A stretch of 64,000 nt of DNA from Leptospira ryugenii (lineage in GTDB: Bacteria; Spirochaetota; Leptospiria; Leptospirales; Leptospiraceae), in assembly GCF_003114855.1 (NCBI RefSeq), contig NZ_BFBB01000007.1:124001-188000 (forward strand), in the 5' to 3' direction. Each line of letters opens with the position of its first letter. Within the stretch, counting starts at the first letter, position 1. Under the pieces are notes generated by a model, which saw nothing but the letters and a program-made list of their open reading frames with translations, searched no databases and was not told where the DNA came from. Shown here one piece after another: positions 36,242-45,812 of this stretch. The translations under genes were made by a program, and so were the position numbers.

Positions 36242-36255
36242 AGTTAATTAACTCC
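36242..36255. promoter_or_regulatory. 14-bp perfect palindrome in cytochrome c leader
   Basis: GAGTTAATTAACTC is self-complementary and lies 12 bases upstream of the cytochrome c start, immediately before its ribosome site. It could be an operator or the stem of a small RNA structure. No promoter hexamers are clear around it. Confidence 0.35.
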
Positions 36256-36290
36256 AGGAATTGTCACAGAATTGTTTTGAAAAGAAGAAT

Positions 36291-37205
36291 TCATGATTTG
36301 CCTAAAAGATTTTGAAGAGCTTGCTTTAAATTTTGAAACTGAAACTCATAACCTTCCTTGGTCAAATGGGATGGTACCACATACTGGCCTAAGGTGACCA
36401 CCTGTGCCCCTTCACCATATAAAGCTTGTATGGCGAAGGCAGGGATCTTGAAAAAAGATGGCCGAAAGAGAACTTCCGCTAAGGTTTTAGAAAATTCTGC
36501 ATTGCTCGTTGGATTTGGTGCCACGATGTTGAATGCTCCCGATGCTGATTTCCTTTGGAGCAAATAGAAGGTAGCCGCAACAAAGTCTGAAATATGGATC
36601 CAACTCATCCCTTGTTCCCCTGAGGCAATCATTCCCCCTACTCCCATTTGGAAGGGAGGCAACATCTTTTCGAGAGCTCCTCCTTTCAGGGATAGAACGA
36701 TTCCAGTTCTTAATTTGATCACCCGAATCCCACGATCACTCAAAGCATCTGTTTCTCTTTCCCAATCGACACAAATCTTTGCCAAAAAATCCTCACCTGC
36801 GGGCTGTTCTTCGCTGTAAGCTGGGTGACGAAACGGGTTCATTCCATAATAACCCACGGCGGAAGATTGTAAGAGTATGGAGGGTGGATTTTTGCAATCT
36901 TTGATCCTTGCAACCAATCCCCTAGTGAACTCAACTCTAGAGGTACGGATAAGTTCTTTTCTTTCCTCTGTCCACCTGACGCCTGCTATGGGCTCTCCAA
37001 CCAGATTGATCAAAGCATCGAGGCCTTCTAATTGTTGCGAACTGGGTATTGTACAAGTCACTAAGTCTAGGTTGGCAATGCCTTGTAAAGCTGGAGGCAC
37101 TGTATCGCGCCTCGAGAACAAACGAAAGCTGTTTCCTTTTGCACTTCCTGTTCTAATGATTTCAGTCCCAATCAGACCTGTACCGCCGAGAATCCCTATC
37201 TTCAT
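36291..37205 (-). CDS. TIGR01777-type NAD(P)-dependent epimerase-like protein
   Basis: A 304-residue Rossmann-fold protein of the SDR superfamily (YfcH/SulA-like family). The N-terminal nucleotide site is KIGILGGTGLIGTEII; the active-site region is LLQSSAVGYYG; the C-terminus has PSHLTKEGYEFQFQNLKQALQNLL, typical of TIGR01777. Function of the family is unclear, though it is often linked to cell division. It is divergent from the anchored protein at 37276. Confidence 0.88.
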   Translation of the reverse strand: MKIGILGGTGLIGTEIIRTGSAKGNSFRLFSRRDTVPPALQGIANLDLVTCTIPSSQQLEGLDALINLVGEPIAGVRWTEERKELIRTSRVEFTRGLVARIKDCKNPPSILLQSSAVGYYGMNPFRHPAYSEEQPAGEDFLAKICVDWERETDALSDRGIRVIKLRTGIVLSLKGGALEKMLPPFQMGVGGMIASGEQGMSWIHISDFVAATFYLLQRKSASGAFNIVAPNPTSNAEFSKTLAEVLFRPSFFKIPAFAIQALYGEGAQVVTLGQYVVPSHLTKEGYEFQFQNLKQALQNLLGKS

Positions 37206-37275
37206 GTGTTTCGTATCCTTGGAGCAGAAAAAAGAAGTAGAAGTTTTTTATATACCATTGGTCAATTCAAACTTC

Positions 37276-37869
37276 ATGCGCTTTTCTCAATTCCTACCTT
37301 ATGTTCTCTGGGCCTTGCCAATTTTGGCCGGCAATTTCTATCTTGTATCTTCCACACAAAAAAAAATGGAAGCCTATCATTCGCATCCACCGTTTCTGTA
37401 TGGAGCCTGGTCTTCTGAGAAAGAAATTCCCAATCTCTTAGACGGCAATCCCAACACTTTCTGGAAACGGACAGAAAATCCGAACCAAGATTTTGATTTT
37501 TTTCTCGAAATGAAACTGAGCCACTATTGGGATGGGAGCGCTTTTTCCCCTTTCCCTATCTCAGGTTGGGAGATCCATGCCTGTCCAGGCAAAACATTAC
37601 CAGCATTTAAGGGAAACATCCTACTCCGAGAAGCGATCAATGTGGATAAGGAATTGCGCCTTCCAGAGGATGAGATCCTCAGCTCTTTTGAGGATACAAC
37701 TGGCAAATCCGAACATTTTTTGATTCCTATGCCAAAAACAAAAGTATGGGAACGCGTAGAGGAATATCCAAAAGGAATCTATATTTATACCATTACGGTT
37801 AAATTTCTCCAAGAACTGAGTGCTAACGACTGTATTTCGGAAATAACCACAAAGGAAACACATCTATGA
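37276..37869 (+). CDS. Anchored protein with discoidin-like domain, first gene of MoxR operon
   Basis: About 197 residues with one N-terminal transmembrane helix (residues 6-23) and an extracytoplasmic domain containing NLLDGNPNTFWKR, the pattern seen in F5/8-type and NADase-type glycan-binding domains. Start is uncertain: ATG at 37276 begins the hydrophobic segment, but TTG at 37258 is also possible. Its stop overlaps the MoxR ATPase start (ATGA). It may present a ligand-binding face outside the membrane for the operon. Confidence 0.7.
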   Translation: MRFSQFLPYVLWALPILAGNFYLVSSTQKKMEAYHSHPPFLYGAWSSEKEIPNLLDGNPNTFWKRTENPNQDFDFFLEMKLSHYWDGSAFSPFPISGWEIHACPGKTLPAFKGNILLREAINVDKELRLPEDEILSSFEDTTGKSEHFLIPMPKTKVWERVEEYPKGIYIYTITVKFLQELSANDCISEITTKETHL

Positions 37870-39449
37870 ACCTAAAGAGTTCTTCGCAAAAAATTTCCGC
37901 ATCTCCAACAAATCCCACAAAAAAAGAAAAAAGCCAAAAGTTTGATATACAAAATCTTTTGGAAGAAGGGCCTTTGCCCATCCACTCAAAAGACTCCAGC
38001 AAGCAATCATTAGATGAAAAGTTGAGACAAGCCTACTTTTGGATTACCAATCATGCCATCATAAATCCTTTTTACGACATTGAATATCATAGCACCTCTC
38101 CAACTCAATTTACGATCGGTGATCTCAAAACAAAACTCATCCTCCCATCTAGCCAAAGTTATTCTAGCTTTGTATTACTTCCCTTATTGTCCCTAGTAGT
38201 TCGCGGCAAATGCCTCTTGGTTGGTGGGCCAGGTAGAGGAAAGACAGCATCGGCTATTCTGATGGGAGTATTGGCCGGATATCCTCTAAAAGAAATTAGA
38301 AGAGCTATCCAACATGGACAGCCGCAAATGACGATTACCGATCTTTTAGGAAACCCTCTTCCCTCAGATCTGATGAATGCCAAAAGTATGGAGGAGATAA
38401 AAATCTCCTGGCGTAAGTGGTTAGGTATGCGCGTCAAAATCATCGATGAATACAATCGGATTCCGACTCGTACTCAATCAGCTCTCTTAACTGTCTTAGG
38501 TGATAACTATGCTGAACTATATGATCAGATTTTTGAATGCCCAGAGGCGGCCTGGTATTTGACAGCAAATGATGATGCAGGAGGAGGAACTTACCAAGTC
38601 ATAGAGGCATTAAAAGATCGCATCGACGTGGTTGTAAAAGCATTGCACTTTAACACTCGTTTTATTAAAGATCTTCTCCAAAGAGTAGAAGAGAACTTTC
38701 ATCCAGAGGCAAGTGTACCAAAAGAAATCATTTTTTCAGAATCAGAGATTGAAACGATTCACCAAGAAATCCTGCAAATTCAATTTCCTGCGCCTTTGCG
38801 AAGGAGAATGGAGTTTTTTGCCTCACAGTTTGAATTTTTTGAGTCTGCTGGAGAACAAATTGAGTATAAAACAAAAGATACAGTAAAACTTTCAGCCTTA
38901 GATTTTAGTTTGTTTGAATCCCAAGAGCAAGGGAAAGACCACAAGAAAGACTTAGGTTCACAAACAAAGAATGGACTCTCTGTACGGGCAATTTTTACGT
39001 GTTTGCATTATGCAAAGGCATTGGCCTATTTTAGAGGCAATACAGAAGTTAGTTTAGAAGATTTAAACCATGTATTGCCTTTTGTTTTACATGATAAGCT
39101 GGTGCAAAATTCAGATTCTCCCTTTTTTGAGGAGCCCGGAAATTCGGTATATCGCAGCGATCGCGTTAGTTGGCTCAGAAAGCTATTTTCCCTGTCATGT
39201 GCAGAGTATGACAGACTTGATCTAGACAAACAAGATACGGTTTCTGAATTGTCAGAACAATTTGAACTTGGTTTGGAAGGATTGAGCCTAAACGAAACCA
39301 AAGAGCGTTTGGTAAAAATTGAAAAAGAAATCGAAAAGATCAGCAAACAAAGAAAAATATATGGGCATATTTTTGATGATCTTTTGAAACTAAAATACCT
39401 ACACCAAAGGTATACAAACTACTACCATTGGAAAGCTGAAAATCCGTAA
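37866..39449 (+). CDS. MoxR-type AAA+ ATPase
   Basis: A 527-residue protein with a central AAA+ domain: Walker A GGPGRGKT (120-127), Walker B VKIIDEYNRIP (Asp194/Glu195) and sensor-1 Asn in WYLTANDD (235). A 90-residue N-terminal extension and a long helical C-terminal part (about 340-527) are larger than in ordinary MoxR. MoxR ATPases act with VWA proteins as chaperones or remodelling motors; a VWA gene is two genes downstream. Overlaps its neighbours by four bases and one base. Confidence 0.88.
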   Translation: MNLKSSSQKISASPTNPTKKEKSQKFDIQNLLEEGPLPIHSKDSSKQSLDEKLRQAYFWITNHAIINPFYDIEYHSTSPTQFTIGDLKTKLILPSSQSYSSFVLLPLLSLVVRGKCLLVGGPGRGKTASAILMGVLAGYPLKEIRRAIQHGQPQMTITDLLGNPLPSDLMNAKSMEEIKISWRKWLGMRVKIIDEYNRIPTRTQSALLTVLGDNYAELYDQIFECPEAAWYLTANDDAGGGTYQVIEALKDRIDVVVKALHFNTRFIKDLLQRVEENFHPEASVPKEIIFSESEIETIHQEILQIQFPAPLRRRMEFFASQFEFFESAGEQIEYKTKDTVKLSALDFSLFESQEQGKDHKKDLGSQTKNGLSVRAIFTCLHYAKALAYFRGNTEVSLEDLNHVLPFVLHDKLVQNSDSPFFEEPGNSVYRSDRVSWLRKLFSLSCAEYDRLDLDKQDTVSELSEQFELGLEGLSLNETKERLVKIEKEIEKISKQRKIYGHIFDDLLKLKYLHQRYTNYYHWKAENP

Positions 39450-40393
39450 TGAGTCCTGGCTGGAAAACTGCTCTACAGAAGGAGAAAGACCAAATCAATT
39501 ATTTGGTTTATGAATTCAAAAAAAGTAGTCCAAATCTTGAAATCGGAATCCAAAACTTTTTTCTTTCCTATTACAAATCGATTTCGATGGCGATGCCTGA
39601 GCCAAAGTCTGATGAGGATATTGTTTCTTCCTTTCACATACTTGTTAGCTTAGTCCAAAAAGGAGTATTAAAGGAATCGGGGGGAGCTATCGAAAGTTTA
39701 TTTTTCAATATCCTTTCGAAAATGAATTTGATTGTCAATGATGGTTTGTCCAAACCCATCTCTTATCTCATCAACGCGGCATCAAAACTCGAAACATCCA
39801 AACAAATCAAATTCTTCCAACAAATCGATCGTTTGATCACAATCGTATCGGATCTAAAGGAATTTTCGAACACTCTCGTCTGTTTTGTCTGGTTGAATGG
39901 AAGACCAGAATATAGAAAAGAAGCTATTGAGAGTTTTGCCAACTTATCATTGCAGGTCCAAGAAAAAATCCGAATAGAAACAAAACTTCAACAACACAAT
40001 TTCCCAAGTCCTTATTTAGATTCTTTTTTTGGACCCTTCCTTCCGAACCTGCCTTCGGAATTTAGATATAAATTGATATCTGGACACCCCTTGTTGGGAG
40101 GAGAAATGAAACAATTGCCAGAAGTACTGAGTCATAATGGCCGATTTTTCATTTTAAGCGGGAACCAATCGTACGAACTGTTCTTCGATAGCTTTGGGAG
40201 TTCTTTGTTCCCTACTTCCGAATGGAAAGGAACCAATCAAAAATCGATCCAATCCAAGATTTGGAAAGTGATCCAAGAAAAATTTTTTCCGGAACAAGAA
40301 ATCTTATCTGTCATAGAAAATGAACAATTTTTATTACTAACAATACAATATTCTTATCAGATCTATCTTTTCTATCGAGTGAACCAAGCATGA
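39449..40393 (+). CDS. Hypothetical protein between MoxR and VWA genes
   Basis: A 314-residue soluble protein, mostly helical in the first 200 residues with a more beta-rich end (RFFILSGNQSYELFFDSFG). No family is recognised. It is coupled on both sides (TAATG with the ATPase, ATGA with the VWA gene), so it is probably the third obligate component of the MoxR/VWA machine. Confidence 0.7.
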   Translation: MSPGWKTALQKEKDQINYLVYEFKKSSPNLEIGIQNFFLSYYKSISMAMPEPKSDEDIVSSFHILVSLVQKGVLKESGGAIESLFFNILSKMNLIVNDGLSKPISYLINAASKLETSKQIKFFQQIDRLITIVSDLKEFSNTLVCFVWLNGRPEYRKEAIESFANLSLQVQEKIRIETKLQQHNFPSPYLDSFFGPFLPNLPSEFRYKLISGHPLLGGEMKQLPEVLSHNGRFFILSGNQSYELFFDSFGSSLFPTSEWKGTNQKSIQSKIWKVIQEKFFPEQEILSVIENEQFLLLTIQYSYQIYLFYRVNQA

Positions 40394-42078
40394 GTTTGGT
40401 GGAAGACTGGCAAAAAGAATGGCAAAATGCACTGATGATATGGAGTGCTTATGTTAAACTTTCGGATCCAAAATTTTTAGTTACGGCAGAAGACCAGGAA
40501 AAGGAAGGCAACTTTGATAGTTTTGCTGCCATACGTCTTGCCGATCACCAAGTTATCCTTTCAGTTGAAAAAATCAAAGCCTTTCATTTAGAATCTTATC
40601 CTATTGAAATCTTAGCGCATGAAATAGGCCATCATGTTTATTGCCCAGGCGATCTAACAGACCATGGAAAAATCCTTTATATCTTACGTTCGACTCTAAC
40701 TAGGCATGAATATTTAGCGCCGATGCTTGCCAATATCTATGAAGATTTATTTATCAATGATAAATTAAAACGCCAACATAATTTAAGGATGGAAGAGGTG
40801 TACCAAAAGGTAGGAAAACAAGATGATGCTTTTTGGAATTTTTATATGCGCACCTATGAACTCCTTTGGGCTCTGCCTCGCCAAACTTTAACAGTAGGTC
40901 AACTGGAAGGAAATATAGAGTCTGATGCAATCTTAGTAAACCGTATTGTTCGAAACTATTCAAATGATTGGGTACGAGCAGCGTTTGACTTTGGAAATAT
41001 CTGTTTTCCTTATTTTTTCCAACAGGATTCTCAGAAATCGCTTCAATTGATCGCAACATTTCATGATACCAAAGACATAGGAAAAGGAAGTGAAATGCCT
41101 TCGGGTATCATGAATGTTAAACTAGAATCTGTCTTTGAAGATCTAGGCGAAAAACAATCTTCCGAAAAGGACAAAAGTATTTTCCCTGAGAATGTAGAGA
41201 GTCTTTCCCCGAGTAACTATTCTTCTATTGGAGAGGCACTTGGAATCAAGGCGAGTTTGTCGGATTTTGCCTATCGCTATTATAAAGAAAAAGCACTGTC
41301 ATATTTGGTTCGTTTTCCAAGTACTTTGCAACCTGGTGGACCAGAAAGGATTCTGGAGGGGACGGATGTATGGGAAGTTGGTTCGCCCATGGAGAGGATC
41401 AATATCTTTGAATCGATCATGCGAGGTGGAAAGCATATCATTCCAGGTTACACTGCCATGGAAAATTTTTATGGTGAAATGCCTTCTTACGAAGAAATCA
41501 AAGAGCCTATTGATTTAGATATCTTTGTGGATTGTTCAGGCTCAATGCCAAACCCTCAAACAGATGTCTCTTTTTTAACTCTTGCCGGTGCCATCATCAC
41601 TTTATCTGCCTTGCGTGCTGGTTCCAAGGTTCGTTCAACCCTTTGGTCAGGGCTAAACGAGTATTATACGACAAAATCGTTTACAAGAAATGAAAAAGAG
41701 ATCATGGAAGTTTTGACAGGTTATATAGGTGGTGGGACTTGTTTCCCCTTAGATCTTCTGAAAGAACAATATGAGGAACCTAAAAAAAGAAAAGTACATA
41801 TTCTCATCATCTCAGACGAGGGTATTGATACCATGTACAACCAAGATTACAACGAAAACACAAGAAATTTCGTAAAGAGAATGTTAATGAACGCCGGAGG
41901 TGGGGGCACTATGGTATTAAATTTGTATTCTCCTACTTTCCGAAGTGAAATCCAAGAAATGAATGATTCCGGTTGGAGCATTTTTAGAATTTCAACATGG
42001 GAAGAATTAATTTCGTTTAGTAGAGATTTTGTGAAGAGAACATATGAAAGAAATCAGATATTATATAAAAAAAATTAA
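40390..42078 (+). CDS. HExxH metallopeptidase-like plus VWA domain protein
   Basis: A 562-residue protein. The N-terminal domain has a zinc-type motif AHEIGHH (His77-Glu78-x-x-His81) and a downstream NIYEDLFIN (Glu118/Asp119) that resembles the NIAxDxxIN element of the DUF2201 putative metallopeptidase family. The C-terminal VWA domain has a MIDAS DCSGS (Asp381, Ser383, Ser385) and a later GGGT. It is expected to be remodelled by the MoxR ATPase. It overlaps the next gene by 35 bases. Confidence 0.85.
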   Translation: MSLVEDWQKEWQNALMIWSAYVKLSDPKFLVTAEDQEKEGNFDSFAAIRLADHQVILSVEKIKAFHLESYPIEILAHEIGHHVYCPGDLTDHGKILYILRSTLTRHEYLAPMLANIYEDLFINDKLKRQHNLRMEEVYQKVGKQDDAFWNFYMRTYELLWALPRQTLTVGQLEGNIESDAILVNRIVRNYSNDWVRAAFDFGNICFPYFFQQDSQKSLQLIATFHDTKDIGKGSEMPSGIMNVKLESVFEDLGEKQSSEKDKSIFPENVESLSPSNYSSIGEALGIKASLSDFAYRYYKEKALSYLVRFPSTLQPGGPERILEGTDVWEVGSPMERINIFESIMRGGKHIIPGYTAMENFYGEMPSYEEIKEPIDLDIFVDCSGSMPNPQTDVSFLTLAGAIITLSALRAGSKVRSTLWSGLNEYYTTKSFTRNEKEIMEVLTGYIGGGTCFPLDLLKEQYEEPKKRKVHILIISDEGIDTMYNQDYNENTRNFVKRMLMNAGGGGTMVLNLYSPTFRSEIQEMNDSGWSIFRISTWEELISFSRDFVKRTYERNQILYKKN

Positions 42079-42604
42079 TGATTTCCCAATCCATTTAAAT
42101 AATGAGGAGCCTATATTAGTTCGGGCTCTTTGGTTCGATCTTTTTTTGCAGATCAAAAAAGAAATCCTGAAACCTCAGATTTTAGATGCTTTGAATTGGC
42201 AGGAAATTCAAAAGTCAAAAGATTTAACTGGCATACATCTGATCTTGATTCATCTTATTGCCAATGAAGATTGGAAAGCTGAAGAACTGGAAATTTCAAA
42301 TATATTCGCTTATTGCAAACAAACTTTACCATTTCTTTCGGCAACTGTTCATCCTTACACAGAATGGATACGAGATCCAGAAAGATCAGAAGAATTGGTG
42401 CGTTCTTTCTTTCATCATCTAAAATTCATTCCGGAAGGTGAAACGGAAGCTTACTTTTTAGATAGATGGAAATCTATTGATAGTTTGGAGAGGATGAAGA
42501 TCATTGATGAGTCAAAAAAAGCTCAAGAACGTGCAAAAGAAATCCTAAGAAAGATTAAAGAGGCGGAAGAAGCTGAGGCTGCCTCCAAATACAACCGCGA
42601 ATAA
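42044..42604 (+). CDS. Hypothetical helical protein in MoxR operon
   Basis: A 186-residue, apparently all-helical protein with a charged Ala/Glu/Lys C-terminal helix (AQERAKEILRKIKEAEEAEA). No family is recognised. The ATG at 42044 overlaps the VWA gene by 35 bases, and no later start fits in this frame; an upstream GAAGAG could serve as ribosome site. It directly abuts the adenylate-forming gene. Confidence 0.68.
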   Translation: MKEIRYYIKKINDFPIHLNNEEPILVRALWFDLFLQIKKEILKPQILDALNWQEIQKSKDLTGIHLILIHLIANEDWKAEELEISNIFAYCKQTLPFLSATVHPYTEWIRDPERSEELVRSFFHHLKFIPEGETEAYFLDRWKSIDSLERMKIIDESKKAQERAKEILRKIKEAEEAEAASKYNRE

Positions 42605-43969
42605 ATGGATCCCTCTCCCTACTTTCAAAACACACCTCTCATGAAACAGGAGTGGTTTAGCTCCTTACAAAAAACTTTATATTCTCGTTATGCTCCCAAG
42701 TGGAATGCCATCATAGGGGATCGAATCCAAGAAGAAGATCTCGGATTTATTCAAGACTTCGAAACAAAACTTTACCAAGGAAGAGAACTTGTCGGAAATT
42801 TTTCTCTTATCTTATCTTGGTTGCGTAGTATAAGATTTTTTTCTCCTTTTTTTTATGAGAGACTGAAGGGAATAGCCTTACCAGAAGGATTTGAATGCAT
42901 TCCTTTTATGACTCGAGAGGACTTACAAGAACAGATCACAGATATTTTACCTGAACCACAGAGCCTAAGTCGAATGATCATCAATCCAAGCTCCGGAACA
43001 ACAGGTAGGCCAATACTTGCACCCAATCATCCGAAATCAATTGGTTGTTATGTGCCTCTAATCGAATATAGTCTGTTTAGGCACGGAGTTTCAAATCCTC
43101 ATGATTTTCTAAAAACATCGGCTATCCAGCTTTGCAATCAAAACAAAACCATCGTATATGCAACATGTCATTCACTTGCAGGCGGAGCTAAATTTGCAAA
43201 GATAAACTTAAAACAGAGCGAATGGCCAAATCCAGATGATTGGAACTTATTTATACAAGAAGAATCTCCTTGTTTTTTATCTGGGGATCCGTATTCCTTT
43301 GAATCTGCCATGCGTTTCGGATTGCGCTACAAACCTAAAGCAATTCATTCGACTGCTAGTGAACTGACGAACAATTTGTACAAAAAATTGAAAGAGCACT
43401 TTGATTGTCCGATCATCAATTTTTATTCCTCCAACGAAACTGGTCCAATCGCTTACTCTTGTCCTAACGATCCGTCAACGATGCATTTGATTTCACCTGA
43501 TATTTATCTTGAGCTCATCCAGGATGGAGAGCCTAGCCAAAGAGGAGAAGTTACGGTGAGCGGAGGTCGCAATCCCTTTCTCCCTTTATTGCGCTATAAG
43601 ACGGGTGATTGGGGGGAATGGGTCAAGGAACCGTGTTTGTGTGGAGAGAAAAGTCCCAGGATTCGATTATTGGAAGGAAGAAGGCCCGTTTTTTTTACAG
43701 ACACTAAGGGACAACTTGTAAACCCAATTGATATTTCACGTATCTTAAGGCAGGATCCAAACATCCTAAGGCACCAATTTATTGAAACGAAAGAGGGAAC
43801 CTATGAAATCCATTTATCAATTCTAGGTATCTTATCAAAAGAAGCAGAAAGTCTGCTTAGGAAAGAGTTTTTGCATTTGCTAGGCCAAGATGCTGAGATC
43901 CATATCATGCCAGACTTGGATCGCAAGGAATCAAAATCACTGGTGTTTATCAATGAGAGGAATGATTAA
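42605..43969 (+). CDS. PaaK-like adenylate-forming enzyme
   Basis: A 454-residue AMP-binding superfamily protein related to phenylacetate-CoA ligase/acyl-AMP enzymes. The P-loop-like motif is INPSSGTTGRP (126-136), followed by YSSNETGPI (A5-type) and RYKTGDWGEW (A7/A8 hinge region), then CLCGEKSPRI with two Cys and a short C-terminal domain. It activates an unknown carboxylate as the acyl-adenylate, perhaps for CoA or protein transfer. It is the sixth gene of the operon, and overlaps the NadR-like gene by one base. Confidence 0.85.
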   Translation: MDPSPYFQNTPLMKQEWFSSLQKTLYSRYAPKWNAIIGDRIQEEDLGFIQDFETKLYQGRELVGNFSLILSWLRSIRFFSPFFYERLKGIALPEGFECIPFMTREDLQEQITDILPEPQSLSRMIINPSSGTTGRPILAPNHPKSIGCYVPLIEYSLFRHGVSNPHDFLKTSAIQLCNQNKTIVYATCHSLAGGAKFAKINLKQSEWPNPDDWNLFIQEESPCFLSGDPYSFESAMRFGLRYKPKAIHSTASELTNNLYKKLKEHFDCPIINFYSSNETGPIAYSCPNDPSTMHLISPDIYLELIQDGEPSQRGEVTVSGGRNPFLPLLRYKTGDWGEWVKEPCLCGEKSPRIRLLEGRRPVFFTDTKGQLVNPIDISRILRQDPNILRHQFIETKEGTYEIHLSILGILSKEAESLLRKEFLHLLGQDAEIHIMPDLDRKESKSLVFINERND

Positions 43970-45018
43970 TGTGGCATCATGGATTTATTCTTGGGAAGTT
44001 TTATCCTCCCCACAATGGACATTTGCATTTGATCCGTGAAGCCAAAAAATTATGCGATCGCCTAACAGTTCTATTAGCCGCTTTACCCACTGAAACCATA
44101 CCTGGTATACTCCGATACGAATGTTTACAAAATCTTGTGAATGATCCTAAGATCAGAGTGCTTTTTATAGAAAATGAGAATCCACAGTACCCTGAAGAAC
44201 ATAGTAATTTTTGGATGATTTGGAAACAAACAATCGAGAGCGCTGTAAAGGAAAAGATAGATGTTGTCTTTACATCTGAGAATTATGGTGAACCACTCTC
44301 GAAAGTTCTATCTGCAGAACATGTTTGTGTTGATTTAGAAAGACAAACATTTCCGATCTCTGCGACCAAGATACGGAATGAACCAAGCCAGTATTGGAAT
44401 TTTATTCCAGCTTTACTTAAGCCTTTTTTTTTAAAGCGTATTGTTCTTACAGGAACTGAATCAGTTGGAAAGTCAACCCTTAGCCAGATCCTAGCTAAGC
44501 ATTTTCAAACACTTTGTATACCTGAATTCGCACGGACATATTTAGACGAGAAAGGTAGATATGTAATCTATGAAGATATATTAGAAATAGGCAAAGGACA
44601 TTTGATCTCTGAGATACAAGCAGCTCAGTCCGCCAATCGCATTTTGTTTTTAGACACAGACCATATCACTACAAAGATCTATTCAGAGCATTACTTTCAA
44701 AATTGTCCCGAACCGATTCGAAAATTGGCTCACGGATTGCACTATGACCATTCTCTTTTTTTAGATATTGATGTACCATGGGTGGAAGATCCCCAGAGAG
44801 ATTTAGGTGACTTAAGAGAGGTCATGAAACAAAAGTTTTTAGAAGAAATGAAGTTAAGAAATCGTTCCTTTACACTTGTGCAAGGTAACTTCAAGGAAAG
44901 AGAGAAACAAGCGATTTCGATTGTGGAAAGGATTTTAAAAGAACCTTTCCAACCTGACTATTTTACGATAGAGCAAAGAAACTTACGTAATCCTCAATTG
45001 ATTTTTTCGATAGAGTAA
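43969..45018 (+). CDS. nadR: NadR-like NMN adenylyltransferase/ribosylnicotinamide kinase
   Basis: A 349-residue protein. The N-terminal nucleotidyltransferase has GKFYPPHNGH (9-18) and ISATKIR (130-136); the C-terminal P-loop kinase has GTESVGKST (162-170) and FARTYLDEKG. NadR makes NAD from NMN and phosphorylates nicotinamide riboside. It lacks the N-terminal HTH repressor of enterobacterial NadR. Last gene of the MoxR operon; its end overlaps the convergent oxygenase-like gene by 56 bases. Confidence 0.9.
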   Translation: MWHHGFILGKFYPPHNGHLHLIREAKKLCDRLTVLLAALPTETIPGILRYECLQNLVNDPKIRVLFIENENPQYPEEHSNFWMIWKQTIESAVKEKIDVVFTSENYGEPLSKVLSAEHVCVDLERQTFPISATKIRNEPSQYWNFIPALLKPFFLKRIVLTGTESVGKSTLSQILAKHFQTLCIPEFARTYLDEKGRYVIYEDILEIGKGHLISEIQAAQSANRILFLDTDHITTKIYSEHYFQNCPEPIRKLAHGLHYDHSLFLDIDVPWVEDPQRDLGDLREVMKQKFLEEMKLRNRSFTLVQGNFKEREKQAISIVERILKEPFQPDYFTIEQRNLRNPQLIFSIE

Positions 45019-45811
45019 GGCCGTCTGTTGCCCGTACCATATGGATAAGCGTAGTCCCTCTGGACGCATTATCCTTATTTTCTGGACCAATTTTTTGTTC
45101 TAGGTGACTCAAACAGACAAACCGCAATTCTAAACTAAACCTAGCCTTACCAGTGTTATTGGGTGATGTGCCGTGAAGATGCTGAGGAGAAAATGCGATA
45201 AGTTCCCCTGGGTTTCCAAAAATATCAATCACTTCTGAAGATATGTCTTCTAGTGGAGAGGGAAATATCCGAATCGAATCATAAGATCTCTCTTTGGATT
45301 GAAATCCTCCCATTTCCAACCATTTTGAATAATCAAAAAGATTAGAATTGTTTAAAACGGGTTTTGAAAAATAAGCTGGATAGATGGCAAATCCAGACTT
45401 CCTCTCTACTTCGTAAATGGGTATCCAATGGTTTATTTGAGATTGAGGATTGGCGTACCAAGGATCGCGGTGCAGAAAGCTAATGGCCATTGCCCTTTCG
45501 TTTAGATGGAAATGATGGGGAACACAGCGTAGTCTAGGAAGGTCCATGTAAATATCATTCAGATCATAACCCATATCCGTCCAAGTTTTCAAAATCAACT
45601 CTCTGCATCGATTTGAGTTTTGAACTTCCCGTCTAGCAAACGACATACGATTGAAAAACTCTTCTTCCTCCAAATGATTTGCAACAATCCTTGGATCTCC
45701 TTCAAAAAAAATCTTCGAAAGTATGTCTTGGATTTCTTTGCTGAGTGTATGTAAGGAGTCGGCTTGTATCCGTCCGATTTTGCCGTCGAATAAGAAAGTA
45801 TCCGAATCCAT
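44963..45811 (-). CDS. 2OG-Fe(II) oxygenase-like (cupin-type) protein
   Basis: About 282 residues. A double-stranded beta-helix is suggested by the facial-triad pattern FLHRDPWYANPQSQINHWIP (HxD) with the distal LIAFSPQHLHGTSPNN His and FSLELRFV Arg, as in phytanoyl-CoA dioxygenase-like enzymes. The substrate is unknown. The start at 45811 overlaps the preceding stop. It is in an operon with a small helical protein and an ICMT-like methyltransferase, and its 3' end runs 56 bases antisense into the NadR-like gene. Confidence 0.7.
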   Translation of the reverse strand: MDSDTFLFDGKIGRIQADSLHTLSKEIQDILSKIFFEGDPRIVANHLEEEEFFNRMSFARREVQNSNRCRELILKTWTDMGYDLNDIYMDLPRLRCVPHHFHLNERAMAISFLHRDPWYANPQSQINHWIPIYEVERKSGFAIYPAYFSKPVLNNSNLFDYSKWLEMGGFQSKERSYDSIRIFPSPLEDISSEVIDIFGNPGELIAFSPQHLHGTSPNNTGKARFSLELRFVCLSHLEQKIGPENKDNASRGTTLIHMVRATDGLTLSKKSIEDYVSFFALS

Positions 45812-45812
45812 C

